Assembly (NCBI RefSeq): GCF_001667275.1
Contig: NZ_LZHV01000061.1
Location: forward strand, 62,001-126,000
Reading direction: 5' to 3'
Length of the DNA stretch: 64,000 nucleotides
DNA from: Mycobacterium sp. ACS4054
Lineage (GTDB): Bacteria; Actinomycetota; Actinomycetes; Mycobacteriales; Mycobacteriaceae
Part shown: positions 55,742 to 63,993 of the stretch, piece by piece
Position numbering within the stretch: the first letter of the stretch is position 1
Layout: the number at the start of each line of letters is the position of its first letter
Position numbers and translations under genes: made by a program
Notes under the pieces: model-generated
The model's database searches: none
What the model was told of the DNA's origin: nothing
The model's input: only the letters and a program-made list of their open reading frames with translations

Positions 55742-55793
55742 CCGAGTGTGCGGCTGGCCGCACACTCGGGCTCGACTGTGCGGCCAGCCGCAC
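55742..55793. repeat. Paired palindromic hairpins, second locus
   Basis: CCGAGTGTGCGGC and GCCGCACACTCGG (55742–55769) are perfect 13-bp arms. A second dyad, GTGCGGCCAGCCGCAC, follows at 55778–55793. The cores start 30 bp apart, as at 18204–18249, but the first copy is inverted. The pair lies between convergent genes, so it probably ends transcription on both sides. Confidence 0.75.
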
Positions 55794-55824
55794 GCTCGGC
55801 GTCATCGACACGTCGCCATCGGGA

Positions 55825-56139
55825 TTAGCGGCTCCGCTCGCTGGTCGTCTTGAACAGTTTCGGAATGGGCGCGGGATCCAGTAACAGGGCGTCGGACATG
55901 TGCAGCTGGCCGGCGTTGGCGATCATGTTGTCCAAGATGGCCTGCAGGTCGTCGCCCTCGAGTTCGTAGATGGCGATATAGGGGCCCTGCCCGTCAACGG
56001 GGCGCAGCCGTCGCGCCGCGACTATTCCGTCGAGCGCCAGCAGTTCGGGTATGTGGACTTCGTCGTACCAGGTGTTGTATTCCTGTTCGCGTTCGGGCGA
56101 ACTGGGCCGACTTTCGACGTACATGATTCCCTTGGCCAT
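55825..56139 (-). CDS. EthD/Dabb-like small protein
   Basis: The 104-aa protein begins MAKGIMYVESRPSSPEREQE and has EYNTWYDEVHIPELLAL, the pattern of EthD-type ferredoxin-like dimeric folds. Such proteins accompany catabolic oxygenases and are thought to bind small hydrophobic ligands. The ATG at 56139 follows GAGGTGGCG; upstream starts are rejected. It is probably in an operon with the ferredoxin 23 bp upstream. Confidence 0.75.
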   Translation of the reverse strand: MAKGIMYVESRPSSPEREQEYNTWYDEVHIPELLALDGIVAARRLRPVDGQGPYIAIYELEGDDLQAILDNMIANAGQLHMSDALLLDPAPIPKLFKTTSERSR

Positions 56140-56162
56140 CGCCGCCACCTCTCCTCGGGCCG

Positions 56163-56525
56163 CTACTCGTAGCGCACCGTGACCGACTCCGAATCCGGCA
56201 CGCCCTGGCACGTCAAAATGTAGCCCTCGGCGACCTCGTCATCGTCCAGAGCGTCGTTCACCCGCATGGTCGCGTGGCCCTCCTCGAGCTTGGCCATGCA
56301 CGTGCCGCAGTTACCGGCCTCGCAACTGAACGGCGGTTCCAGGCCGGCCCGCCGCGCGCTCTGCAAGAGCGTCTCGCCGGGGACCAGCGGCACCGAGACC
56401 TTCTTGCGGTCCATGTGGATGGTCACCGTGCCCGCGCCGGAGCCGTTTGACGGATTTGTCACCCGTGGGGTCTCCTCGATGCTTCGGGTGACTGTCACCT
56501 CGACCGCCCCCTCCCGTACTTGCAT
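56163..56525 (-). CDS. [2Fe-2S] ferredoxin
   Basis: The 120-aa protein has a plant-type iron–sulfur site, CEAGNCGTC followed by the last Cys in ILTCQG. It should carry electrons for an oxygenase or reductase whose gene is not obvious here. The N-terminal 30 residues precede the fold and may be partly untranslated; a start near MDRKKVSV is possible. It is divergent from the acyl-CoA ligase gene with a palindrome in between. Confidence 0.88.
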   Translation of the reverse strand: MQVREGAVEVTVTRSIEETPRVTNPSNGSGAGTVTIHMDRKKVSVPLVPGETLLQSARRAGLEPPFSCEAGNCGTCMAKLEEGHATMRVNDALDDDEVAEGYILTCQGVPDSESVTVRYE

Positions 56526-56536
56526 TCTTCACTATA

Positions 56537-56551
56537 GAGAATACTATTCTC
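56537..56551. promoter_or_regulatory. Operator GAGAATACTATTCTC
   Basis: GAGAATACTATTCTC is a perfect 7-bp inverted repeat around one base, in the promoter region between the ferredoxin and acyl-CoA ligase genes. A near copy occurs at 61904–61918 between the hydrolase and thiolase genes, so one regulator probably controls both. Confidence 0.65.
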
Positions 56552-56622
56552 ACAGAGCGATAGGATCTTCTCAAGCTTGTGGGGATGTCAGGTCAGCCCG
56601 GCCTGTCAGGGAAGGACGGGAC

Positions 56623-58026
56623 GTGACCGAGCCGGCCGCGGTCGTGTTCGAGGAACGGCGTTTCAGCCCGGCCCAGCTCGACGCGCTGGCCGACGGCTGG
56701 GCCGCAGCCCTGGCCAAGAACGGTGTCGCGGCAGGTCAGCGGGTCGCGGTGATGGCGTCCAACCGCCCGGAATTCGTCACAGCCGTGCTGGGAATCTGGC
56801 GGCTGGCCGCCACGGCGGTGCTCCTCAGCCCGGCCTGGAAGCGCGACGAGGTGGACCACGCGCTCGCAATCACCGAACCGGCGCACGCCGTCGGGGACCA
56901 TCCGGTGCTGGCCGGTGTCATGCCGATGCTGCACCTCGACGAGCCCGTCGCCCCCGGCGAGCCGACGAACGCGGTACCGCCGCAGGCGTCCGACGCGGTG
57001 CTGGTGTTCAGTTCCGGCACCACCGGGTTGCCGAAGGCCGTCCGGCACACCCACGCGGCGCTCGACGAGGCCGTGCGGCAGTGGCGTGAGGCGTTGCAGC
57101 TGACCCGGCACGACCGCATCCAGATCGCCACGCCGCCGTCGCACATCCTCGGCCTGCTCAACATCCTCACGGCCCTGCGCACCGGGGCCAGCCTGCGGCT
57201 GCATTCCCGGTTCGACATCGAACGGATGCTGCATCACATCGAAAACGACCGCATCACAGTCGAAATGGCGGTCGCACCCATCGCGCTGGCCATCGCCTCG
57301 CATCCCAGGCTCGAGTCCTATGACCTGTCCTCGCTGCGCTACATCATGTGGGGCGCCACGCCCGTGAGCGCCGACGTCGCGCGGACCGTGACGCGGCGCA
57401 CCGGCGTGGGCTGGGTCCCGGCCTACGGGACCACGGAACTGCCTGTCATCGCGTGCAATCCGATCGAGGGCGCGCGCCTGGATTCCGTTGGGCGTCCCGT
57501 GCCGGGCGTGGACGTGCGGGTGGTCTCGCTGGAGACGGGCGAGCCCGTCTGCCCGGGGGAGATCGGGGAGATTCAGGCGCGGTCCGCGTCGCTGATGGCC
57601 GGTTACCTGCCGCCGGAAGCGACCGCCGAGGTAATCGACGACGGCTGGTACCGCACCGGCGACGTCGGCTGGATCGACACCGGCGGCTGGCTGCGCATCA
57701 CCGACCGCCGCAAGGAGATGATCAAGGTGCGCGGCTTTCAGGTCGCGCCCGCCGAAATCGAGACGGTGTTGCACGGCCACCCGGCCGTCAAAGACTGCGC
57801 GGTGTTCGGTGTGCCCGACGGGCTCAACGGGGAGGCGGTGGTCGCCGCCGTCGCGACGTGCGCGCCCGTCGATGCCGGTGAACTCACCGCCCGGGTGGAT
57901 CAGCGGCTGGCTTCCTACAAACACCTCAGCCGGGTGGTGTTCGTGCCCGACATTCCTCGCCTGCCCTCGGGCAAGGTACTGCGCCGAGTGCTGAAGGAGC
58001 GCTATGGATGTACGTCTGACAGCTGA
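56623..58026 (+). CDS. Acyl-CoA synthetase (FadD-like, ANL family)
   Basis: The 467-aa enzyme has the AMP-binding P-loop VFSSGTTGLPKAVRHTH, YGTTELP, TGDVGWIDTGGWLRITDRRKEMIKVRG and the catalytic Lys in PSGKVLRRV. It makes an acyl-AMP and then the CoA thioester. The GTG at 56623 starts VTEPAAVVFEERRFS; the N-terminal subdomain is short compared with about 500 aa in most FadD. The next gene overlaps it by 23 bases. Confidence 0.9.
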   Translation: MTEPAAVVFEERRFSPAQLDALADGWAAALAKNGVAAGQRVAVMASNRPEFVTAVLGIWRLAATAVLLSPAWKRDEVDHALAITEPAHAVGDHPVLAGVMPMLHLDEPVAPGEPTNAVPPQASDAVLVFSSGTTGLPKAVRHTHAALDEAVRQWREALQLTRHDRIQIATPPSHILGLLNILTALRTGASLRLHSRFDIERMLHHIENDRITVEMAVAPIALAIASHPRLESYDLSSLRYIMWGATPVSADVARTVTRRTGVGWVPAYGTTELPVIACNPIEGARLDSVGRPVPGVDVRVVSLETGEPVCPGEIGEIQARSASLMAGYLPPEATAEVIDDGWYRTGDVGWIDTGGWLRITDRRKEMIKVRGFQVAPAEIETVLHGHPAVKDCAVFGVPDGLNGEAVVAAVATCAPVDAGELTARVDQRLASYKHLSRVVFVPDIPRLPSGKVLRRVLKERYGCTSDS

Positions 58027-58909
58027 ACAACAGCAACTGCGCGACGCCGCCGCCAAGTTCGCCGATGACCTGGGGCCCTCGGCGGTCCAGGATCTCGACG
58101 ACCAGGGCCGAATTGCGCGTCTGGACAAGCAGATTGCCGGGACGGGCTGGCGGTCACTGCGCTCCGACGGGGCGTCGGGCGTCGAGGTGGCCATCGTCGC
58201 CGAGGAATTCGGGCGCCGGCTGGTCGACACTCCGTTTCTCGGTCCGGTGCTCGCCGACGACCTGGCCCGCCACGTCGGCGCCGACGGCGCGGGCGCGACA
58301 ATCGCGGTCGACGGTCGCGCCATCGACGCGCGGGGCGCCCAGCGAGCCCTTTGGGTTTCCGATGGCGGGGTGCTCGCCGCCGAAGTTCAGGACTTGATCG
58401 ATGGTGTGGACCTGACCCGAAGCGACGCCACGATCGCGGGAACGCCGGTGGCGCTGGGCGAAGTGTCCGCCGACGTCGCGGCGCAATGGCGAGCGCTCGC
58501 GCTGGTCGCCACGACGGCGGACCTGGTCGGTGTCGCCCGGGGTGCGCACGCCGTCGCGGTCGACTACGCCAAGATCCGCGAGCAATACGGCAAGCAGATC
58601 GGGTCTTATCAGGCCGTCGCCCATCTGCTGGCCGAAAGCCTTGCACTGATTGAAGGTTCGATCAGCGTGTCTCGGCACGCCGCATGGGCGGTCGACGAGC
58701 TGCCGCCCGCCGACGCCATCCGTGCCGCGCAGATGGCCAAGGTCTACTGCGCGCGCGCCGCCCGAACCGTCTGCGAGACGGCCATTCAGGTGCACGGCGG
58801 GATCGGCAACACTTGGGACTGCCTGGTGCATGTCCACCTGCGCCGCGCCCTGATCTCGACGGAGCTGTGGCCCGTCGCGTTGAAGGAGATCGATCTTGGA
58901 CTTTCGTGA
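58004..58909 (+). CDS. Acyl-CoA dehydrogenase family protein, short subunit
   Basis: The 301-aa protein is a FadE-type dehydrogenase that is shorter than usual (about 380). The N-terminal helical part and the C-terminal FAD/CoA region (YGKQIGSYQAVAHLLAES, IQVHGGIGNTWD) are there, but the middle sheet is reduced. It pairs with the longer FadE immediately downstream, like the heteromeric alpha2-beta2 dehydrogenases of steroid catabolism. AAGGAG precedes the ATG. Confidence 0.85.
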   Translation: MDVRLTAEQQQLRDAAAKFADDLGPSAVQDLDDQGRIARLDKQIAGTGWRSLRSDGASGVEVAIVAEEFGRRLVDTPFLGPVLADDLARHVGADGAGATIAVDGRAIDARGAQRALWVSDGGVLAAEVQDLIDGVDLTRSDATIAGTPVALGEVSADVAAQWRALALVATTADLVGVARGAHAVAVDYAKIREQYGKQIGSYQAVAHLLAESLALIEGSISVSRHAAWAVDELPPADAIRAAQMAKVYCARAARTVCETAIQVHGGIGNTWDCLVHVHLRRALISTELWPVALKEIDLGLS

Positions 58910-59984
58910 CTCACCAGAAGAAGCCGCCTTCCGGCAGCGACTGCGGTCCTGGCTTGCCGTGCACGCGAAGGAATTCTCCGGGTCCGGCGACGAGTACTGG
59001 GCCCGTCAGGCCGATTGGCACCGGGCCCTGTACCGCGAGGGCTTCTTCGGGCTGTCGTTTCCCCGGGCGTACGGCGGGCAGGAATTGCCGCCGGTCTATG
59101 ACGTCATCGTGGACGAGGAACTCGCCCGGGCCGGCGCCCCGCCGCGTCCCAGTGTGGGTTATCTGATCTACGGGATCGGCCGGCACGCCAATGACGAAGT
59201 GCGCCAACGGTTCCTGCCGGGCATCATCGACGGCACGGAGCGCTGGTGTCAGGGCTTCAGCGAGCCCGGCGCGGGCTCGGACCTGGCCTCGCTGACCACG
59301 ACCGCGCGCCTGGAGGGCGACACCTACGTGGTGAACGGGCACAAGATCTGGACCAGCTACTCCGATGTCGCGGACTGGTGCCTGCTGCTGGCCCGCACCG
59401 ATCCCGACGCCAAGCGGCACCGCGGCCTGTCGGCCTTCGTGCTTCAGATGAAACAGCCTGGGGTGCAACAGCGCCCGCTGCGCATGATCAACGGCGTGAC
59501 CAACGAATTCGGCCAGGTGTTCTTCGACGACGCGAAGATACCGGCCGACCGGATGGTCGGAGCCCCGGGCGACGGGTGGGCGGTCGCCATGACCGTCGTC
59601 GGCCACGAACGCGAACCCTCGACGCTCGGTTACGCCGCCCGCTACGGCAAGCTGGTGCGAAGCCTGTACGCCCGCAACGACGGACCGGTGTCCGAAGAGC
59701 TCGCGTGGGCGGCGGTTCAGTCGGAGATGCTCACCCATCACGTCCGGCGGCGGTTGTCCGAACAGCTGGACGGGGTGTCGCACGGGCCCGAAGGCTCGCT
59801 CGACAAGCTGCTGATGACCTGGGTCGAGCAATCCGTGGGACACGCCGCGCTGGCGGTCACCGGGACCCGCGATCCGGACCTGCTCGGCGCGTACCTGTAC
59901 AGCCGCGCGCAGAGCGTGATGGGCGGGACATCGCAGATACAGAAGAACATCATCGCTTCACGCATTTTGGGATTGGCGGAGTGA
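58896..59984 (+). CDS. Acyl-CoA dehydrogenase family protein, long subunit
   Basis: The 362-aa flavoprotein has the FAD motif QGFSEPGAGSDLASLTT and GHKIWTSYSDVADW, plus GGTSQIQKNIIASRILGL at the C-terminus. It removes hydrogens from the alpha–beta carbons of an acyl-CoA. It starts from TTG at 58896, overlapping the shorter subunit by 14 bases. Its stop overlaps a MIRU-like repeat frame. Confidence 0.9.
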   Translation: MDFRDSPEEAAFRQRLRSWLAVHAKEFSGSGDEYWARQADWHRALYREGFFGLSFPRAYGGQELPPVYDVIVDEELARAGAPPRPSVGYLIYGIGRHANDEVRQRFLPGIIDGTERWCQGFSEPGAGSDLASLTTTARLEGDTYVVNGHKIWTSYSDVADWCLLLARTDPDAKRHRGLSAFVLQMKQPGVQQRPLRMINGVTNEFGQVFFDDAKIPADRMVGAPGDGWAVAMTVVGHEREPSTLGYAARYGKLVRSLYARNDGPVSEELAWAAVQSEMLTHHVRRRLSEQLDGVSHGPEGSLDKLLMTWVEQSVGHAALAVTGTRDPDLLGAYLYSRAQSVMGGTSQIQKNIIASRILGLAE

Positions 59985-60139
59985 TCGCGAACGCGGGCGT
60001 AGCCCGGGTGAAGCGGGTCACGACTATAGAAGGAGTGATCGCGAACGCGGGCGTAGCCCGGGTGAAGCGGGTCACGACTATAGAAGGAGTGATCGCGAAC
60101 GCGGGCGTAGCCCGGGTGAAGCGGGTCACGACCATAGAA
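59978..60139 (+). repeat. MIRU-like tandem repeat, three 54-bp units
   Basis: A 54-bp unit beginning GGAGTGATCGCGAACGCGGG repeats three times without gaps; the third unit differs by one base (ACTATAG to ACCATAG). Each unit ends and begins with AGAAGGAG, a Shine–Dalgarno match. It fills the gap between the long acyl-CoA dehydrogenase and the enoyl-CoA hydratase. Confidence 0.95.
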
Positions 60140-60148
60140 GGAGTCTGA
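59981..60148 (+). CDS. Short repeat-encoded frame coupling two genes
   Basis: A GTG frame of 55 codons begins at 59981, overlapping the upstream stop (GTGA), reads the 18-codon repeat unit VIANAGVARVKRVTTIEG three times and ends TGA one base before the next gene's GTG at 60150. This is the layout of classical MIRUs, where a small repeat frame couples translation. Whether the peptide has a function is unknown. Confidence 0.45.
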   Translation: MIANAGVARVKRVTTIEGVIANAGVARVKRVTTIEGVIANAGVARVKRVTTIEGV

Positions 60149-60149
60149 C

Positions 60150-60917
60150 GTGTACGACATGCCTGCCGAAATCGACGTCCAAGCCGACGGTCCGCTGCGG
60201 ATCATCACCTTGAACCGGCCGGACTCGCTCAATTCGGTCAACGACGACCTGCACGTCGGGCTCGCGCGCCTGTGGCAGAGATTGACCGATGACCCCACCG
60301 CCCGCGCGGCGGTCATCACCGGGGCGGGCAGGGCGTTTTCGGCCGGCGGGGACTTCTCGTATCTCAAGGAGCTGTCGGCCGATGCGGACCTGCGGGCCAA
60401 GACCATTCGGGACGGCCGCGAGATCGTGCTGGGCATGGCGCGCTGCCGTATTCCGGTGGTGGCCGCGGTCAACGGCCCGGCCGTGGGGCTCGGCTGCAGC
60501 CTGGTGGCGCTGAGCGACATCGTCTATATCGCCGAAGAGGCCTACCTCGCTGATCCGCACGTGCAGGTGGGATTGGTTGCCGCCGACGGCGGTCCGCTGA
60601 CCTGGCCGCTGCACATCAGCCTGCTGCTGGCCAAGGAGTTCGCGTTGACGGGCACCCGGATCAGCGCGCAACGCGCCGTCGAACTCGGGCTGGCCAACCA
60701 CGTCGCCGCCGACCCGCTCGCGGAGGCGATCGCTTGTGCCAAGAAGATTTTGGAGCTGCCCCAGCAGGCGGTCGAAAGCACCAAGCGGGTGCTCAACATC
60801 CACCTCGAGCGGGCGGTGCTGGCCAGCCTGGACTATGCCCTGTCGGCCGAGCAGCAGTCGTTCACGACCGAAGACTTCCGGACGATCGTCACCAAGCTGG
60901 CGGCCGGCAAGAACTGA
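60150..60917 (+). CDS. Enoyl-CoA hydratase/isomerase family protein
   Basis: The 255-aa crotonase-fold enzyme has the oxyanion loops ITGAGRAFSAGGDFSYL and AAVNGPAVGLGCSLVALSD. The usual second catalytic Glu region reads DPHVQVGLVAADGGPL, with Asp in the PGAGG position, so chemistry may differ from standard hydration. It adds water to, or isomerises, the enoyl-CoA made by the dehydrogenase upstream. GTG start after GAAGGAG from the last repeat. Confidence 0.88.
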   Translation: MYDMPAEIDVQADGPLRIITLNRPDSLNSVNDDLHVGLARLWQRLTDDPTARAAVITGAGRAFSAGGDFSYLKELSADADLRAKTIRDGREIVLGMARCRIPVVAAVNGPAVGLGCSLVALSDIVYIAEEAYLADPHVQVGLVAADGGPLTWPLHISLLLAKEFALTGTRISAQRAVELGLANHVAADPLAEAIACAKKILELPQQAVESTKRVLNIHLERAVLASLDYALSAEQQSFTTEDFRTIVTKLAAGKN

Positions 60918-60926
60918 GGGCGCCGC

Positions 60927-61784
60927 TCAGTCGTGCAGCCGCAGAAAGTCGCGCATCACTCGGTCGAACTTGTCCGGCTCCTCGATGAAGGGCATGTGAG
61001 CGGTCGACTCGAACAGCTCATAGCGCGAGCCGGCGATGCGTCGATGCATCTCCCACATGTGTTCGGGCACGCATTCGTCGAACCTGCCGGCGAGGATGAG
61101 GGTCGGCAGGGTGATTTCGGCTAACCGGTCGAAGACGTCCCAGTCGCGGACCGTCCCCACGATGCGAAAGTCGCTCGGCCCGAACATGGTCTCGAAGATG
61201 TCGGTGCCCATGTTGGCGAAGGCTTCCAAAAGCTCTGCGGGCCAAGGGCGCACGCGGCACAGGTAGGTCTCGTTCCAGGTGCGGATGGCATCCTGGTATT
61301 CCGCCGCATGCGTGGTACCGGCGGCCTCGTGCCGATCGATGGCGGATTGCGTTTCGGGATCGAGTTCGGTTTTCAGCCGGGCCACCATCTGCGAGAACTG
61401 TGGGATGGACGCGATGCTGTTCGAAATGGTGAGGCTGACGGCTCGCGACGGCACGTCGAGCGCGTACTGCTGCGCCATCATCCCGCCCCACGAGTTGCCG
61501 AAGAGGTGAAAGCCGTTGAGGCCGAGGCCCTTTACGACGGCGTCCATTTCGGCCACCGACCGTTGCATGGTCCAGAGTTCGCGGTTCGTGGGGCGCTCGG
61601 AGTTGCCGCATCCGAGCTGGTCCCAGAAGATGACTTCGCGCTCGTCGGCCAACCGCTGAAGCGAACGCAGGTAGGTGTGCGGCAACCCGGGCCCGCCGTG
61701 CACGACGAGCAGGGGAAGGCCCGGTCCGCCGCCGACGCGCTCGAACCACACGTTGCCGCCCGGAACCGCGATCATTCCGTCCAT
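60927..61784 (-). CDS. Proline iminopeptidase-family alpha/beta hydrolase
   Basis: The 285-aa protein has the S33 pattern: VVHGGPGLPHTYLRSL, WDQLGCGNSERP and the nucleophile FGNSWGGMMAQQYAL, with Asp in AGRFDECVPE and His in STAHMPFIEE. Members cleave N-terminal Pro, amides or C–C bonds. It converges on the hydratase gene and is divergent from the thiolase gene, with an operator in the gap. Confidence 0.9.
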   Translation of the reverse strand: MDGMIAVPGGNVWFERVGGGPGLPLLVVHGGPGLPHTYLRSLQRLADEREVIFWDQLGCGNSERPTNRELWTMQRSVAEMDAVVKGLGLNGFHLFGNSWGGMMAQQYALDVPSRAVSLTISNSIASIPQFSQMVARLKTELDPETQSAIDRHEAAGTTHAAEYQDAIRTWNETYLCRVRPWPAELLEAFANMGTDIFETMFGPSDFRIVGTVRDWDVFDRLAEITLPTLILAGRFDECVPEHMWEMHRRIAGSRYELFESTAHMPFIEEPDKFDRVMRDFLRLHD

Positions 61785-61903
61785 TGCCGACGAGCCTCCT
61801 GGTTGGCGAGCAGACGCAGAATCGCACCCCGCGATGCTGGTATATGCGATTTTGCGACTGCTCGCGAGCCGACCGCTCCTTGCAACGCTGACTCTCAGAA
61901 TGA

Positions 61904-61918
61904 GAGAATAGTGTTCTC
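61904..61918. promoter_or_regulatory. Operator GAGAATAGTGTTCTC
   Basis: GAGAATAGTGTTCTC is an inverted repeat with one mismatched pair, matching the perfect site at 56537–56551 at 13 of 15 positions. It lies in the 190-bp divergent gap between the hydrolase and thiolase genes, about 57 bp before the thiolase start. Confidence 0.6.
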
Positions 61919-61974
61919 ATAAATCGCGGGGGTCGTCGAACTCCCGCAACGCGCTCGCTGAACGGAGAAGACCC

Positions 61975-63114
61975 GTGCCTGACGCCGTCATCGTGTCCGC
62001 CCTACGCACGCCCATTGGCACTGCCCGCAAGGGCACGCTGCGCGACACCAGCGCCTTCGACCTCGCGCACCACGTGGTCTCCGAAGCCGTCAGGGACTTG
62101 GACCCCATGCAGGTCGACGACGTGATCCTCGGGGAGGGGCTGTATGGCGGCGGCGTCATCGCGCGCCACGCGGCCATCACCGCCGGCCTGACCCAGGTGC
62201 CCGGCCTGGCGAACAATCGCCACTGCGCGGCCGGCCAGGCGGCGGTGCAGAGCGCGGCGGCGAGCGTGCGTGCCGGCATGGATCAGCTGGTGATCGCCGG
62301 AGGGGTCAACTCGGCCTCCACCTCGCCGCGCTCCCGGATCCACGCCGACGGGGAGTGGGTCGACTGGTTTCCCCCGACCCACCCCGACAGCCCCGAGGCG
62401 CCCAACCTCGACATGTCGATCACCGTCGGCTGGAACGCCGCCGTCAAGGCCGGCGTGAGTCGCGAGGAGATGGACGCGTGGGCGCTGCGCTCGCACCGCA
62501 ACGCCATCGCCGCGATCGACGAGGGCCGCTTCAAAGAAGAGATCGTCGGAATCGACACGCCGCACGGGCTGTTCACGGTCGACGAACACCCGCGCCGCGA
62601 CACCACCATGGAGAAGCTGGCCGCGCTCAAGCCGCTACACCCCGAAATCGAGGGCTTTTCGATCACGGCGGGCAACGCCTGCGGCGCCAACGACGGTGCG
62701 GCCGTGCTGACCATCGCGAGCGACGGGCTTGGCCTCCCGGCTCTGGCCACCGTGCGGTCCTGGGCGTCCGTCGGGGTCGACCCGGCGATCACCGGGCTGG
62801 CGCCGGTCGAGGCGATCCCGAAAGCCCTTGCGCGCGGCGGGCTTTCGGTCGCCGACGTCGACCTCTTCGAGATCAACGAGGCCTTCGCCGCGATGTGCGT
62901 GGCCACCGTCAAGCTGCTCGAGCTCGACCCCGACATGGTCAACGTGAGCGGCAGCGGGTGCTCGTTGGGCCACCCGGTGGCGGCGACGGGAGCCCGGATG
63001 CTCGTCACGCTGATTCATGAATTGCGCCGCCGCGGCGGCGGCATCGGGGTCGCGGCCATGTGCGCGGGCGGCGGCATGGGGTCGGCCACCGTCATCGAGG
63101 TGCCAGCCCCCTAA
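61975..63114 (+). CDS. Thiolase family acetyl-CoA acyltransferase
   Basis: The 379-aa thiolase has the nucleophilic Cys in NRHCAAGQAAVQSAA, the His in the INEAFAAM context and the C-terminal Cys-containing GSGCSLGHPVAATGARM and AMCAGGGMGSA. It cleaves a 3-ketoacyl-CoA with CoA. GTG start. MeaB begins directly after its stop. Confidence 0.93.
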   Translation: MPDAVIVSALRTPIGTARKGTLRDTSAFDLAHHVVSEAVRDLDPMQVDDVILGEGLYGGGVIARHAAITAGLTQVPGLANNRHCAAGQAAVQSAAASVRAGMDQLVIAGGVNSASTSPRSRIHADGEWVDWFPPTHPDSPEAPNLDMSITVGWNAAVKAGVSREEMDAWALRSHRNAIAAIDEGRFKEEIVGIDTPHGLFTVDEHPRRDTTMEKLAALKPLHPEIEGFSITAGNACGANDGAAVLTIASDGLGLPALATVRSWASVGVDPAITGLAPVEAIPKALARGGLSVADVDLFEINEAFAAMCVATVKLLELDPDMVNVSGSGCSLGHPVAATGARMLVTLIHELRRRGGGIGVAAMCAGGGMGSATVIEVPAP

Positions 63115-63993
63115 ATGGACATCGCCGAGCTGATCGAGGGCGCGCGCAAGGGATCTCCGCGCGCGGCGGGTCGGCTCCTTTCCCTGGTCGAGGGCGAACG
63201 CCGCGACGAGGTGCTCGCCGGTATCGAACCGTCACCGGTGAACGTCATCGGCATTACCGGGCCGCCGGGCGCGGGCAAGTCCACGACCATCGCCGCCCTC
63301 GTCGGCGCCTACCGGGAGCGGGGGGACCGGGTGGCGGTGCTGGCCGTGGACCCGTCGTCACCGTTCAGCGGGGGGGCCCTGCTGGGCGACCGAATCCGAA
63401 TGGCCGCGCACATCAACGACTCCGACGTGCTGATCCGGTCGGTGGCCACCCGCGGTCACCTCGGGGGCCTGGCCGCCGCGGTCCCCGCGGCCATCCGGCT
63501 GCTCGGGGCGATCGGTTACCACGTGGTCCTGCTGGAGACGGTGGGGGTGGGCCAGTCCGAGATCGAGATCGCCGCCGTCGCCGACCCGACCGTCGTCATC
63601 CTCAATCCCGGTGCCGGCGACGCGATCCAGGCCGCCAAGGCGGGCGTGCTGGAGGTCGCCGACATCGTCGTCGTCAACAAGGCGGACCGCGACGGCGCCG
63701 AACAGACCGTGCGGGATCTGCGCGCCGAGACCGATGCGCCGATCGTGAGTCTCGTCGCCGACCGCGGCGAGGGGATTGCGGAGCTGGTGGCCGCGATCGA
63801 AGACCACCACCGCGCCGACAGCCGCGCCCGCCGGCGGGCGCGCGCCCGGGCGCAGATCCTGTCGCTGGCCCAAACCCGGCTGCGGGGCAGGCCGGAGCTC
63901 GACCGGCTCGCCCAGACCGTCGTCGACGGTGACCAGGACCCGTACTCGGCGGCCGACCAGCTGCTCTCGCCGACCCCCTGCGACCAGGACTAA
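63115..63993 (+). CDS. meaB: Mutase-associated GTPase MeaB
   Basis: The 292-aa G3E GTPase has Walker A GPPGAGKSTT, AVDPSSPFSGGALLGDRIRM, ETVGVGQSE (switch) and NKAD. MeaB protects B12 mutases from inactivation and helps load cobalamin. Mycobacterial genomes usually have another copy beside mutAB; this one should serve the split mutase at 51769–53768. ATG directly after the thiolase stop. It is complete in the window. Confidence 0.93.
   Translation: MDIAELIEGARKGSPRAAGRLLSLVEGERRDEVLAGIEPSPVNVIGITGPPGAGKSTTIAALVGAYRERGDRVAVLAVDPSSPFSGGALLGDRIRMAAHINDSDVLIRSVATRGHLGGLAAAVPAAIRLLGAIGYHVVLLETVGVGQSEIEIAAVADPTVVILNPGAGDAIQAAKAGVLEVADIVVVNKADRDGAEQTVRDLRAETDAPIVSLVADRGEGIAELVAAIEDHHRADSRARRRARARAQILSLAQTRLRGRPELDRLAQTVVDGDQDPYSAADQLLSPTPCDQD

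Noticed and set aside
56526..56622. KstR operator at the ligase promoter
   Set aside because: The KstR site has AAC-N2-GTT as I recall it; the sequence here is AAT-N3-ATT, so it was described as a different operator.
59978..60139. CRISPR array
   Set aside because: The three units are directly adjacent with no spacers, the period is a multiple of three, and no cas genes are near.
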